A stretch of DNA of 64,000 nucleotides from Loxodes magnus (GCA_946699065.1 CAMPDV010000720.1:1-64000), one strand, 5' to 3'. Counted from the stretch's first letter, positions 24,433 to 36,353 are shown. The notes: generated by a model from the letters alone, not told the origin. A program made the numbers and translations.

Positions 24433-25316
24433 ATGATTGATTAAAGAATTATTAAGCCAGATATAAAATAAATAATTTAAGCTGAGTAAAATATAAGTGA
24501 AAGTAAATAAATTCATTGATTTATATGTGGATTATAATAACTTTTACTATTTAATATAGAAACAGAATAAATTAAAGAAGTTCAATTAAATATAAAAGTT
24601 CCTAGTTAAAGTAGAAGTATTGAATATAGAAACAAATTATATTTAGTTGGAGGATAAATAAATGGATAAGGAGTAAAAGAAACTTGATAATTAGACTTTT
24701 AAGGAAATAGTAGAAAACTAGGAGATCTTAACTAAGGAAGATTTTTATTTGGAATAGCAGCAGCTTAAGATTATATTTATGTAGTAGGAGGAACTTTTGA
24801 TTATAGTAAAGTTTTTAGAACAGTAGAAAGATTAAAGATAGGAAGTTAAAGTAAATGATAATAATGCTCTTAGTTTCCTTTCGTTATAGCATGATAGACA
24901 TTATTAGTAGATAAAAGTGAATAAAATATTTATTCGTTTGGAGGAGCAAACTAAAATAGATAAAGTATAAATGACATATGAAAATATAATATATAGAGCG
25001 ATATATGAAATAAATGTGATTTGAATCTTCCTGAAGCTGTTTATTATCCTTTAGTATTACTTGAGCCTCTAATTATAATTGGAGGAGTAAAAAATCCTCA
25101 TAAAGGAGAACATTTAAGAAAGATATATAAAAGAAGCAATCAACAATGATAATAAATAGAATTTAAACATAATTCTTATAATTTATCAGCATTTAAAACA
25201 AGAGATAGATTTGCTTATACTTTTATTCCTGATTATGGTAAGCTTTTATTGTTGAGAGTGGATATAGTAAATTTGGGTTACAAGACTTTAAGAATAAATT
25301 GATGAAGTTAAAGTGA
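24433..25316 (+). CDS. Kelch-repeat protein, paralogue 2
   Basis: From ATG 24433 the frame gives the same kelch blades as paralogue 1: LLLFNIETEQIKEVQ, KLYLVGGQINGQ, YIYVVGGTFDYSKV, IYSFGGANQN, NDIWKYNIQSDIWNKC and IIIGGVKNPHKG. Several blade Trp codons are TGA. The T-run CTTTTAT at 25243-25249 requires the same one-base step back before FIVESGYSKFGLQDFKN, ending at TGA 25314-25316. Compared with paralogue 1 the differences are scattered substitutions with no extra frame changes. An ORF1-only element sits about 350 bp downstream. Confidence 0.85.
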
Positions 25317-25669
25317 TAAATATGAATTAATTTAAAGTATTTTTAATAATAAATATTATATTATATTTTAAGTTTTAAATATTTTTTACTTATTTAGTAA
25401 TTTAGCATTATGTAGTAAATAATTTGGCAACTATTTATATATTTTATATAGGCCTTATTTTAAATATTTACAAGAATAAAATAATAATTTCTTACTGAAA
25501 ATAAATATTTAAGCAATATTATTATGAAAACTTAAGTCTATAACTTTAGAATAAGTACCCGATTTTGGCTTTGTGCAATGTAAAGTAAAGAGCTAGGAAA
25601 ATAAGAAATTATCCATATGAATATAAAATTTTTATATATTTTTTTATTTATTTAAGGAAAGATAGAAAT

Positions 25670-26290
25670 TATAACATAACATAAAATAAAATAATATATT
25701 TTATTAACGTGGCATTACCTTTACTTGGCTTGCTAATAATCAAAAATCTTAAAGTTTAAAATTGTCATAAGTGTTATTCCATTTCCAATCTTCTTCTGAG
25801 TCTTCTTTTTAGAATAAATATCTTGCGGTACTCCGTAAATCCTTCTTAATACAAGGTATCTTGCTTCAATCAATTTCGAATCCAAGCATATTAAAATTTC
25901 TTCTTTTTGATCAAATATGATGTCCTTCAAGAGTTCATTTCTTATTTTACATCTTTTTTCTGTGTAATAAACCTTCTGGAGTGCAGTATATATTATTTAT
26001 GGATTTTCATAACCTAAAGTATTCAAGTGTTTATTTTTATTAAAATGTTCGGAAATATCTTAAATTCTACCATATTTCCTGCAATACCAGCATTACTTTC
26101 TATTCTTTACTATCGGAATTTTTGCTGGTTGAGTATTCAGTTCCACATCCATGAGATTATTTGTTATTGTATTTTTTTGAAATAAGCTTTCAGTCAATTC
26201 CGCTAATTAATTAAATTTGGATTCTATTTGCTCAATTTTCAGATTGATTAGTTGGAAATTTTCATTTTTTAGTATTTATGTGTTAGACAT
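25670..26290 (-). mobile_element. ORF1-only retroelement (group beta), decayed
   Basis: Minus-strand ATG at 26290 (MSNTQILKNENFQ) opens a coiled-coil-like N-terminus (INLKIEQIESKFNQLAELTE), then a decayed zinc-knuckle area (QCWYCRKYG). In another frame it gives IYCTPEGLLHRKKM at about 25940-25985, matching the YC-x-P-[DE]-G motif of the elements at 12.3 and 50.9 kb. A TATGT-type tandem tail (TTATGTTATG on the minus strand) lies at 25672-25690. It has no reverse transcriptase and sits in the 3' flank of kelch paralogue 2. Confidence 0.6.
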
Positions 26291-26299
26291 TGGTATGAG

Positions 26300-27425
26300 A
26301 CTTTTCCTTCTAACTCTTATACGTTTCTTAAGAACTTAAAATTATCCTATTACATAGCTTATAGTTCTTAGAGTATGTTCTGCTAATCATAATTTGATTG
26401 GGATGGATCCTGTTTATAAGAGACTTTATTTAGCATTTCTTTATATAAAATAATAAATAATATAATAATTCTATTTGATTCAGTTTTATATTAAATCTTA
26501 TTTTCTAATTTTGAATCTTTCAGCTAATACATAAATTTTAATTTTAGTTGGTTTACATAAGTGATCTTAAAAAACAAGGATTTAGCTTTGTAAAATGCTA
26601 AACTAAAGGTATTTTTGTATAAAGTTTTGGTTTAATTATTGATAGCAAAATGAAAATGCTGATATAAACTTAATTAGTTTTAATACTAATTAAAGCATTT
26701 GAATAATTTCTTTTATTATTTTAAATTGATTAATCTATTTTAAGTATATTTTAAAAGAAAATAAGTATTTTTGATTAATTGTAAATAAAATTGGAGAATT
26801 AATGAGAACTTTTATTAACCTGTATAAATTTGGTTATGTAAGTTAAAATTAAATTAAGAATGAAAGTTAATTTAAGTTTGGTTAATAAGTGTACACTTAT
26901 CTTATAATATGATTTATCTATATCTGCTGTTCACTGTTTTAGAAATGGACTGAATATAGATATATTCCCTTGAATTTGATATAATAATTAATAATAAAAT
27001 GATAAATTTAATAATATACTAAAATGATATTTGAAATAAAGTATAAGTTATTTATATGATTGAAAATATATGATTAGATATGTAAATGAAAGTTATCATT
27101 AAATTTATAGATTGAAGTTTGTTTAATTTAGAAATATATAATCTAAATAGTGCTTTTATTAAAGATCTAAATTTTTAGATAAAATATTTAATAATGCTTT
27201 AATTATTTTTATTTGATAATCTTATAAAGCAAAATTGTTCATAGTTTAGTATTTCATTATTTTTACTATTTTAAATTATTAAAATATCATAATTATACAT
27301 AGTAGTTATATGGTTTAACTAAATATACTATCTTAATAATTAAGTCACTTTATTTAATCAAATACTCCTATCAAAATTTCATTTCTTTACACAGGTAGCT
27401 CCTGATAACATAGTTTAAATTAATG
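26300..27425. other. No gene recognised
   Basis: AT-rich spacer. No domain, hairpin tail or tandem array was seen. 26980-27360 is especially low in GC. Confidence 0.5.
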
Positions 27426-27427
27426 AT

Positions 27428-27758
27428 ATTCAAGGATTGCTGCTTGGAGATCTAGCAAGGCAACTAAAAATGAGAGCGGACGGAGGATAAATCGGAGGAA
27501 GAGAAACTAATTACAAGAGAAGGAAGATTTACAAACTGGAGAATTCTAAATGCCAGTAAACTTTCTTCATCATACGTCGGGGAAATTTACCCGTAATCGC
27601 ATATTGCATCCTATGCTTTGGAAGGAAAAATTAGGAAGAGAAACAAGATAGAGAGACCAATAAAATATTTTTTCGACATTAAATAAAATTAATTTAAAGA
27701 GCTGTGCACCAATGAGAGTGCTACGCGCTCTATAATTGAATTTATTTATTTATTTATA
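27428..27758 (+). mobile_element. SINE-A copy, plus strand
   Basis: 5' part GCTGCTTGGAGATCTAGC, family core with TTTACCCGTAATCGCATATT, then GACATTAAATAAAATTAATT. The terminal hairpin is at 27699-27730 (GAGCTGTGCACC...GTGCTACGCGCTC), followed by a TTTA tail to 27758. The 3' end matches the LINE 3' end closely, including ATAAT between hairpin and tail. Confidence 0.85.
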
Positions 27759-27768
27759 ATATAAAAAA

Positions 27769-28080
27769 ATGGATGTTGACCGCGATCAGGAGATTTAGTA
27801 GGCAATTTGGTGCCGTGTATACTGCATTGTGAGTAATCTTGCACTAGATGTCACCGAGGGGAAGGATGGACAAGCTCGGAAGAGACAATCTTAACTTACC
27901 TGATGTTCTCGCTAGCATTATGAAAGTTTGACTGTCGGGCCTTCTAATGACTTAATTACTAATTCTTAGTTGGATCCCATTCAAGACTGAAATTTTTATT
28001 CAAAATTTGAGAATAATTTTTAATAATTAGATCCCCTATTTGGAGAAGCTGACCTGATTCATAGACGTCTAGAATTTTAG
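27769..28080 (+). mobile_element. SINE-C copy, 3' end missing
   Basis: Shares its order of blocks with 35283-35700: ATCAGGAGATTTAGTAGGCA, GTGAGTAATCT, GAGGGGAAGGATGGACAAGC, GCATTATGAAAGTTTGA, GACTTAATTACTAATTCTTA and CCCCTATTTGGAGAAGCTGA. It follows the SINE-A tail by about 10 bp. No hairpin is seen at its 3' end, so it is probably truncated or decayed. Confidence 0.7.
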
Positions 28081-28479
28081 CAATGTTAAAAAAGCTTATT
28101 TCTTTGTTAAGAAACATCATATTTTTCTACACATAATTTTATAAAAAATTTATAGTTTTTTTAATTAAAAAATATAATTTTTATATTTAAAAAGAGTTGT
28201 AATAATTTTTATAAGCATTTTACTTATAAAACCTTCTAAATTTAAAAAAATAATAATTCAATATTTTTTTCTTTTCTCTACTTTTACGAAATTTTTTTCA
28301 ATTTAGATAATTGAAAATATGTATCTTATCTAAAACTTATTTCGAAAAAAAACCTTATTTTTTATTTTCTTTTATCTTAAATTTTTCCCTTTTTCTTTGT
28401 AAAAAAATAATATAAATTAACTAAACTAATAATACTTATATCTATAATCTTATTTTTTATAATAAATAAATAAGTTTAG

Positions 28480-28787
28480 AGAGCGCGTAGCACCTCAATG
28501 ACATGCAACTCTTTAATAAAGATTTTAAAGTCAAAAAAATTATTTTCTGAAGTCTTCCACAGTACAAGCATCTTTCTGAGTTTTATCTTCTATAGAGCTT
28601 GATTGTAATGCTCCCTAAGAGACCTTAGTATCTGGCATCTTTAATCAATAACTTTATTTGATGCCTCTTCAGTCTTATCTTCTCTCGGCTCCTACCAAGA
28701 TTCTTCTTCTGCTCTTCACCCATGGAGTACTTCCTAGTATCAGATCTTAAGTCAACATCAATTGGAGGATTGCTCCTCCCTAATTAT
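28480..28787 (-). mobile_element. SINE-B copy, minus strand
   Basis: Hairpin at 28480-28512 (GAGCGCGTAGCACC...) and a well-kept 5' end with the palindrome (TTGGAGGATTGCTCCTCCC on the plus strand). This copy lies outside the X/Y/Z blocks, so it helps define the family boundaries. Confidence 0.85.
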
Positions 28788-28789
28788 TT

Positions 28790-30290
28790 TATATAATAAA
28801 ATTTAAAATTTATTATCCTAAAATTTTTTTCTAAAAAATACTTAAACTATTAATATACTTGATATTTTTGCTTATAATTTATTACCAACATCTCTTTATT
28901 TTACTCAGAAATTAAAAATTTAGTCATGTCCCTAAGAAAACTTTTTTTATTTTACGCAAAAACTACTTAATTTTAATCTTTTTTTTTAATTTCTAATCTT
29001 TTAAGAAAATTAAATTTTTAGCATACTTTATTGCCTTAAAAATTTCGATTATTTGAAACATTTTTTTCATTTAAAAAAATATTAAATTTTTTTATGGTTT
29101 TAACTAACTTTAATGAAAAAATTAAAAAATGAAACAAATCTATATAACTTTATAAATAAAAGCAAAATAAAAATTTTCCTTTCAGATTGATTAAAAAAAT
29201 TAAAATTAAATTTAAAATAGTTTAAGCAAAGTATAATTAAGACGTTTTTTTTATTTATAAAATCAAGTATAAAAAAAAAAATTTTAACCTCAATGATCTA
29301 TTTTAAAAATTTTAATCATGAATATTACTTTCCATTAAAAAAAAATCTATAAAACACTCTAAGCTAAAAAAGACTTAAAAATTTAAATTAAATTAAAAAA
29401 TAATTTATTTTTTCTTACTTTTTAATAAACTAATCGATTAAAAATTTAATTTCAAGCACTTAAAAATTAAATTTTTTAAATTAATTACTTAAAATATTTT
29501 AAGCATGCTATTCTTATTCTTTAAACGAGCACTATCAAGTTTATAATCATCAAATAAATGCTATTCGATACTTATTAGCTAATAAGCATAAGAAACCCTC
29601 AAAATGGAATTGCTATTTAAGCTTTATTCCTAGTTATATTATTTCTTAAGAATCTTACTAATCTTCTCTTTTTATCTAACCTATTATAATTATTAAGTCG
29701 TATAACAATATTATCCAAATCTGTTTGCTAATAGCCTATGGATAAAAGAAATAATCATTTAAGGTTCTTTAGAATTTTCCACCTATTGGGTAAATCTTTT
29801 GCGAAAATTCCAAAATTCATAGAATTTCTATTCCAGGATTTAGTTTGAAGGATCAAATGTTTTATTAGTTTTTTTCAAAAATTTAGCCTTTTTAGCATTA
29901 TTTTGCTTAATAACCAAACATATAATAAATTAAGCATATTAACTATTTCCACTTATAACTTAAAAGTTCTACAGTAGTATATAGATGTGCTATAAGTATA
30001 TCTCTTATAGTCTTTAAATTAAAGCTACTAAATATATAATACTAATAGCCTACTTTGCTAAAATAAAGGGTTGCTAGTAGTCTTATTAACTGTAATATAA
30101 TAATGCTCAGCTATTAACATTAGGATATAGTGATTAGTTAATTAAAGCTAGATTGTTAATCTTATATCCTTGCTACTGTAATATCTAAGTATTTGTCTAT
30201 TTAGGTTAAAATAAGTTGCTATTAAAATAAGAAGCTAAAGCTTCTTTTAAGTATGTTAAGGTTTTTCAATATTTGTAGTTATAGTGAGGG
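28790..30290. other. No gene recognised; extreme AT spacer
   Basis: 28790-29500 is among the most AT-rich DNA in the window, with many A- and T-runs. 29500-30290 is somewhat less extreme, but no domain or repeat was recognised. Confidence 0.5.
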
Positions 30291-30299
30291 AGGTGTAAT

Positions 30300-31742
30300 T
30301 AGGTTACTACGTTTGAATAGTAATCAGTTGAGTAGACTCAAAATAGGTAGATCTAATAAAAAGCTTAGTCTAAACTAGTAATATGTGAAGCTTAAAATAT
30401 TACTTGAAGTCGTTGATTGGAAATTCCTTTATATCTTGATATGGTGAATAAAGGAACATTAAAGAAAAGTCAGAAAATGAAAAGTTAATTCTATCTTAAT
30501 AAGAAACAGTGCTCTAAAAGACAGAGCCAGATATCAATTTCTATAGACCAAGTTTTAGTAAAAAGTAGAGAATGTTGAATGAAGCAAATATAATGTACAC
30601 TAAGAATGTGCTTAAAATCAAGATAAAGCGAGGTATTCGGACAATCTCATATTTATCATTAGTTGCTTGACTGGTTGTATCTATGAATTCATCTAAGAAA
30701 TATTTGAAAGCCTAAAATATTTCCAAACGAGAAATTCTTATTGGTGATGTTAATTTCTCTAAAGATTGCTAAAAATTTAGAACTCTTTGATGAAGGTTAC
30801 GGAGAACATTAAATTACTGTCTGATTTCTACTTAACTTCATTACTAGAATTACGATATGTTTGTAGTTAGAAATACTTGATAAACAGAAAAAGATGAAAT
30901 ACAAAAAATAAAGAATTCCAAGTATGAAATTCATATTTAAAATAAATTCATATCTTCAAAGATGGAAATGAAAACGACGGTTAACTTTTTATCCAAATCT
31001 CGTTGGATATAAATGGGTAGATTTGATAAGAAACTAAATATAATTTAAAGATTAATCTGATAAAACCATCAGTGGTATAGTGGAATTCCTACTCTTGAAA
31101 AAATAGTTTGAACTAAAGGAATTAAAGCAAAGAAAAAAGTATAAAAATATCCCATCAACGCAAGATCTTTAAAATTAAAGAATCTCAATGAGCCTCCTAT
31201 TGTTTTTAACATGCTGAATATAACTGCCAAGTAAAACTGAATAGTAAAGAATGTTTAACCTACCTGCTTTCAATTTTGTATATTGCAAGTTTAGTCTCGG
31301 AGCTACGCTACAATGAGGAGTTTAATCTAGCGGTAAAAGATACTAACCAATTTTCTTTAAAAGGGAAGAAAAAAGCAAAAAAATTATCAATCTAAGCTTT
31401 AAGATTTAAGGATTAAGGAACATGTATATCATTTACTTACCTAATAAGTAGAATCTGGAGCTTAAAATGAAAAGCATTTGATAGATTTATTTTTTAGCTT
31501 TTCGTAAAAGAAAATAGACAACTTCATATTATTCTTTTTTAGAATATTTACAATATTGAGGCTAGGAAATAGATTTACCTTCAAGTAGCTGCTTGCTTCT
31601 ATGAATCAATTAAGATAGTTTAGTTGCTGGTTCAATTTCTCCCTTTTATCTTCTTAAAAAATTTCTGTTAAAGCAAGACAAACTAAGTATAAGAGCGAGA
31701 AACCACATCATAGGGAAAGTATCTCTACTTCATTTTAAGTAT
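30300..31742 (+). other. Possible upstream coding region of the WD40 gene
   Basis: GC is higher than in the spacers on either side, and the plus strand reads into the supported exon ([12 protein letters not shown]). No domain is recognised, and frames cannot be proved because TAA/TAG/TGA are all readable. The other WD40 gene has a coiled-coil region in this position; here I see no clear coiled coil. Confidence 0.25.
31067..31105 (+). other. tRNA-Gly-like fragment
   Basis: ATCAGTGGTATAGTGGAATT resembles the first part of eukaryotic tRNA-Gly, including the A box TGGTATAGTGG. The 3' part lacks a paired T arm and a usable anticodon arm, so it is at best a relic, or chance similarity. Confidence 0.25.
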
Positions 31743-32709
31743 GAAATTCTGCCTAACTTATGCTACTAAAAACTAATAAATAAGATCAGTTATGACCAAA
31801 GTAAAGGTATTTTTTGAATATTTTTTAGACTAAATCCTCACTGGTCACACCTCAGCTGTTTTATCGGTATCCATATCAAGTGACCTGAATTGAATTGTAT
31901 CAGGTTCAGGATGTTCTGAATATTCGATAAATATCTGGAATTTCCAGACAGGTACTCTCCTAAGAACTATAACAGGACATACTTTACATGTTTCCTCGGT
32001 AGTAATCTCCCCTGACTCTAACTATATTATATCAGCATCTTGGGATAAAACCATAAAGATCTGAAATTCATAGACTGGCTCTCTCTTAAGAACTATAACA
32101 GGACATACTGATACAATTTAATCGGTAGTAATCTCTCCTGACTCTAAATATATTATATCAGGATCCGATGATAAAACCATAAAGATCTGAAATTTCCACA
32201 ATGGTGCTCTCCTAAGAACTATAACAGGACATGCTTCTGATGTTTAATCGGTAGTAATCTCCTATGACTCTAAATATATTATATCGGGATCTTTGGATAA
32301 AACTATAAAGATCTGGAATTTCAAGACTGGACTTCCTGCGCGAAGTCTTTATGGACATTCAGGCTGAGTTTTATCGGTGATAGTGTCTAAGGATGATAAG
32401 TATATAATATCGGGTTCGGTTGACAGTAATATTAAGATATGGGACTTCTCTTCTGGTTAGTGTATTCGTACTCTTCAAGGTCATGCAGATGGTATATCAA
32501 GAATTCAGTTAAGTGTTGGTTCAAGTGTTATATTTTCTGGTTCAAGAGATAAAACAATCAAGATCTGGAACTTTGATAAGGGTGAGTGTATATAGAATTT
32601 GTAAGGACATACAGAATCAATATATTCTATAGCATTGAGTGTTGATAATAGATGGTTGGTATCGGGAGGATATGACAAGACGATAAGAAAGTGGAGGGTT
32701 TCGAGATGA
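31743..32709 (+). CDS. WD40-repeat protein, C-terminal propeller (5' end unresolved)
   Basis: Seven consecutive WD40 repeats occupy 31843-32706; repeats 1-4 have a strict 42-residue spacing. Each has GH near the start, a [16 protein letters not shown] strand and a closing KIWN: examples [22 protein letters not shown] and the last, [11 protein letters not shown]. Closing Trp codons are TGA in repeats 2 (32062-32064) and 3 (32188-32190) but TGG in the others, which shows directly that TGA means Trp. The stop is TGA 32707-32709. WD40 propellers are protein-binding scaffolds; the partner is unknown. A 22-nt intron at 31807-31828 separates the upstream exon ending SYDQSKD from DQIL-GH. The true start is upstream and uncertain. 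Confidence 0.88.
31807..31828 (+). other. 22-nt intron in the WD40 gene
   Basis: GTATTTTTTGAATATTTTTTAG is removed to join YDQSK-D with QILTGH. The minus-strand WD40 gene has a 21-nt intron at the same codon position (42824-42844), and the flanking residues YDxSxDQILxGH are conserved between the two genes. Confidence 0.8.
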
Positions 32710-33246
32710 GTAACTTATGATTTGAATTAATTTAATTTTACGATTAAAGATATAAATTATTGGTTATTCATTTAAATGAATGGTTAATTGTAATTATGTT
32801 TTTAGTTTTTGAAGTGTTTGCTTAATGCTTTTTATTGATTTAAAAGGTTTTATATTCTTATCTTAAGAAAAGTTTGAGTAAATAATATAGGTTATTGAAA
32901 ATTAGTGAAAGTATGTGATTTAAAAATGGTTATGTTTAAAAATATTTTAAATATAATTTAAGTAAATGAAGACAAATAATAAATTTAAGTTTTTTTATTT
33001 AATGAAATTTGTTATTAATTTATTTTTAACTTTTATTTTATTTTTAGATTTTGTAAAATTTCAAGGTAAGTAAAAGATTTAAATTCTGAATAAATTTTCA
33101 TTTTTTTGTGAAGTAGTTAAAATATTATTTATAATGGCAAAGTTAGTTTATAATCTTAATTATTATTTAAAAAATGTAATTAAGTGTTTCATTTTATTTA
33201 TTTTAAATTAAATTTTGTTTATTATTATTTATTATTATTGACATAT

Positions 33247-34126
33247 ATATATAAAATGGCTTCTAAGAAATAACAGAACTTTGAACAAAACATTTAAACA
33301 GGAAAATTCTCTAAAAAATAAAAAAGCGAAATAATTACAATGAGTGAAAGTGAGAAATATGATTGATATGACGAACATTAACCACTTGGAAATCCAGAAT
33401 TAAAAAAACTTCCTACACAAACTCAAATAGAAATATTATCTAAGTCATTAAAAGAGTTTATGTTTAAAAATAGATACCTCACTGATAAAGTAGAAAAATT
33501 AGAAAAACTAATAACGTCTTTACTTGAGAAACAATATTAATAATCATAAGAAATAGAAAACAAACTGGAACAAAGAATTCTTTAAATTTAATAATAAATT
33601 CAGGTAACGCCATTTTCGTTTTAACAGAATTAATCAGATCCTATGGAAATAGAAAATGAAGCCTCAAACTAAAATAAGCAGTAAACATTTATTTAAAATA
33701 AGTAGTAAATTTAAATTAAATAAGTGTTACAGGAATAATAGTTTAAAAGAAGAATAAAATGCTACGTGTGCAATAAATAACACCAATGAAAATACTGCTA
33801 CTAACTAAGCGAAATTTAAAGAAAGAATAAATTAGATATTTTTAGAAAACTATTTAGGATATATCCAACATAAAGCGGAAAAATTTATAGAAAAAATTCT
33901 TTAATTCAAATCTTAATCCTTGGATAAATAATTAGAAACGCTAAGTGCAAGACCAAAACTATTCCGAATATTAAAGGATGGTGCACTAATGAAGGTTTAC
34001 ACCGCCTAACTAAGCCTAGTAGGAATTCAAGACAAACTAATAGAGACAAGCTGATAGAATGGGTCAGATGGCTGACTACTAAGGCTTTAACAAAGCTTTT
34101 TAAATTTAACTTTTTTTTATAAACTT
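33247..34126 (+). mobile_element. ORF1-only (gag-like) gene, group alpha, copy 1
   Basis: ATG 33256 starts MASKKQQNFEQ. The product has a Lys/Gln-rich N-terminus, a coiled coil (LTDKVEKLEKLITSLLEKQ), a PMEIENE motif, a zinc knuckle KCYVCNKQHQWKYC (C-x2-C-x3-H-x4-C, W from TGA), then a basic C-terminus with KGWCTNEGLHRLTKPS and ending near LTKLFKFNF. The frame is open throughout. An almost identical copy is at 56067-56940 in a different context, so the unit moves or is copied as a block of about 870 bp. It resembles LINE ORF1 or gag RNA-binding proteins but has no polymerase. It lies 540 bp after the WD40 stop. Confidence 0.75.
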
Positions 34127-34850
34127 TATGGATCTTCACTATCGTGAGTCTTGATTTTTTTAAATCTGTTTTATTGATTTTTTCCTATAGATCAACTTTA
34201 ACTCATTTTTATTAGATTCTTGGACTTTATATTAGATATAGGATGCTTCTTTATTTACTTGAAATATTCTTTTCCTATAGAGCAAGCCTTTTTAATTGTA
34301 TTAATTCTTAAGTAAAATTTGCCATTAGTTTCTATTATTCTTTGTTCTTCTTATTTAAATTGGTATAAAATTTCTTAATTTATGTCTGGTCACTTGCAGT
34401 TTCAGCAAATCATAGTTTTTCAGTTGGAAATATCTTATGTTGTAGGTTATTGTTTTTTTCCATTGCACTGTTATATATTTAGGATTATGCTGGCTTAAAG
34501 ATTCTAGTATTCTAAATTTCTCTTACGGTCTAATTTATCTATAAAATTATCCCTTAGATTTGCTAAAATGATGAATTTAGAACTAAATACTATCGTAATG
34601 TTAATTTTTCAGATTTTAAAACTCCATAGAGTTTATTAAATTTTAAGTTCGCTAACAAAGATCATTGACAATCTTTGCTAATTTTTGAATTCCCATATTA
34701 AGAAAGAAATAATCGCTGATATATCTTATTAAGATTTATTAAGTTTTATTTGAGACTTCTGCTATTTTTCTAGTGTAATTTTAATTTTACAGTGTAGTCC
34801 GCCATTGAGATATTACGCGCACTTTAACCAATTTTTTTTATTTAAAAAAA
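34127..34850 (+). other. Possible 3' part of the group-alpha element, with decayed LINE-type hairpin
   Basis: No protein was recognised. At 34797-34836 CGCCATTGAGATATTACGCG followed by CACTTTAACC resembles the LINE/SINE 3' hairpin and linker, and an AT-rich tail follows. The group-alpha ORF and this end could form one element, but the copy at 56 kb does not share 34127-34850, so this is uncertain. Confidence 0.35.
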
Positions 34851-35282
34851 TTTAACTTAATCAGTTTGAAGCATTGTAAGGCCTTATGAAAAGTGATTAA
34901 GAGTTTCTTAAATTTATCCTATTTTGTCCCACTAAAAAAGATAAATTCAGCGTTTATCCATTTACTTATTGGCATCTCTTGTCTTGCTAAAAAAATTATT
35001 GCAAAGATAGAGATATTATTTGCAATATTTAGATTTAAAGTATTGACAAATATGAAAAATTAGGAATCAAAAGAAAAAACTAAGAGTATTATATTAAAAA
35101 AGTATTTAAAGAGACTAGAAAAGGAGGAGTTTTGAATGAGATAAAGATTTTGTTTTGAATAGAAAAATCTGATAGTAATTTTTATCTTAGGTATCTGTTT
35201 TTAAGTTTATATAAATTAATATACTACCTTAAAAAATATTGTGCCGCTAGGTAAACCTGGGCCAAAAATCTATTTATTATGA

Positions 35283-35700
35283 ATATGGATGTAGGCCTTG
35301 GTCAGGAGAACTAGTAAGCATTCTGGTGCTGGGTACATTGTATAGTGAGTAATCTCAAACTAGATTTCTTCACGGGGAAGGGTGGATAAGCTTTGGCAAG
35401 ACAAGCCCAAATTGCCCGAGAGTTCTCACTAGCAGTATGAAAGTTTGATTGAAGGCCTACTAATAACTTAATTACTAATTCTTATTTTGATCTTATTCAA
35501 GAAGACTGGAGCATTTGATTTGAGCCTCAAGAATAGTTTTAAAAAGCAGATTCCCCATTTGGAGAAGCTGACGTGACTCAATGGACGAATAGAATGAAAA
35601 CAAGAAGTATGAGAACAATTTTTTAATATTAAATATTAATATTGAAAGAACTGAGCGCCAACGAGTTTCTACGAACTCTATAATAGTATTTATTTATTAT
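35283..35700 (+). mobile_element. SINE-C copy, plus strand, with LINE-type 3' end
   Basis: Homologous to 27769-28080 through GTCAGGAGAACTAGTAAGCA, ACGGGGAAGGGTGGATAAGC, AGCAGTATGAAAGTTTGA and CCCCATTTGGAGAAGCTGA. It then ends with a decayed hairpin GAACTGAGCGCCAACGAG...CTACGAACTC (35647-35679), ATAATAG and a TTTATTA tail. This links a third short-element family to the LINE tail. Confidence 0.75.
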
Positions 35701-36353
35701 TATTATTTATTAGATTAGTTATTGTAAATCTTTCTAGGAAAAATTTAAATTTAGGAATTTTTTAATTTTTACTTTGTTTAAATCTTTAGGCCTATAAATT
35801 TTTTATGCCTTTTTATAATTTATTCTTTTGTTTATTTAACGATTTGCAAAAAATATTTATAAAGCTTTAATTTTCGTTTATTTCTTCCATATCTTTTATA
35901 ATTTCAATTTTTTTCCTTTTTTTGTTTAACTAAAGATTTTACAACATTTTTTAATTTAATTACTTTTAGCCATTTTCAAACATAAAAATTTATTTATATT
36001 TTTTATTTTTATTAATTTATATAAATAGAACTATTCACATATTAAAGAGATCTTATTCTTCTCTATTTTGTTATTTTTATTTAATTTTTTTTGTTTCTTT
36101 TCTTTTAAATTTTTCGTCATAAAATGTTTTTTAATTAAATTTCATTTTTTTATTTTAAATGCAATTTTGATAAAAATTTAATTGTCAATACTGAAATGTT
36201 AAATTACCTATTAAGGTTAAATAAACTTTTCTTTTTTTATAGTGTTAATTTATTAGATTTTGATGGTGTGAAATTTTCTAAATTTAGGTAGTTATTTTCA
36301 ATGTATATTTACGTGGTTTTTGCTTATAAGGAAATGCCTTTTTAAATTTAATA
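35701..36353. other. No gene recognised
   Basis: Extremely AT-rich spacer before the RING/ubiquitin-like gene; it presumably holds that gene's promoter, but no motif can be assigned. Confidence 0.5.

Noticed and set aside
31290-31325. Additional LINE-type hairpin near GGAGCTACGCTACAATGAGG
   Set aside because: The two arms do not pair as in the other copies, and there is no tail or element body next to it.
33906-34139. Minus-strand frame at 33.9 kb, and its twin at 56730-56945
   Set aside because: Antisense to the group-alpha ORF1 gene, whose coiled coil and zinc knuckle are convincing on the plus strand.
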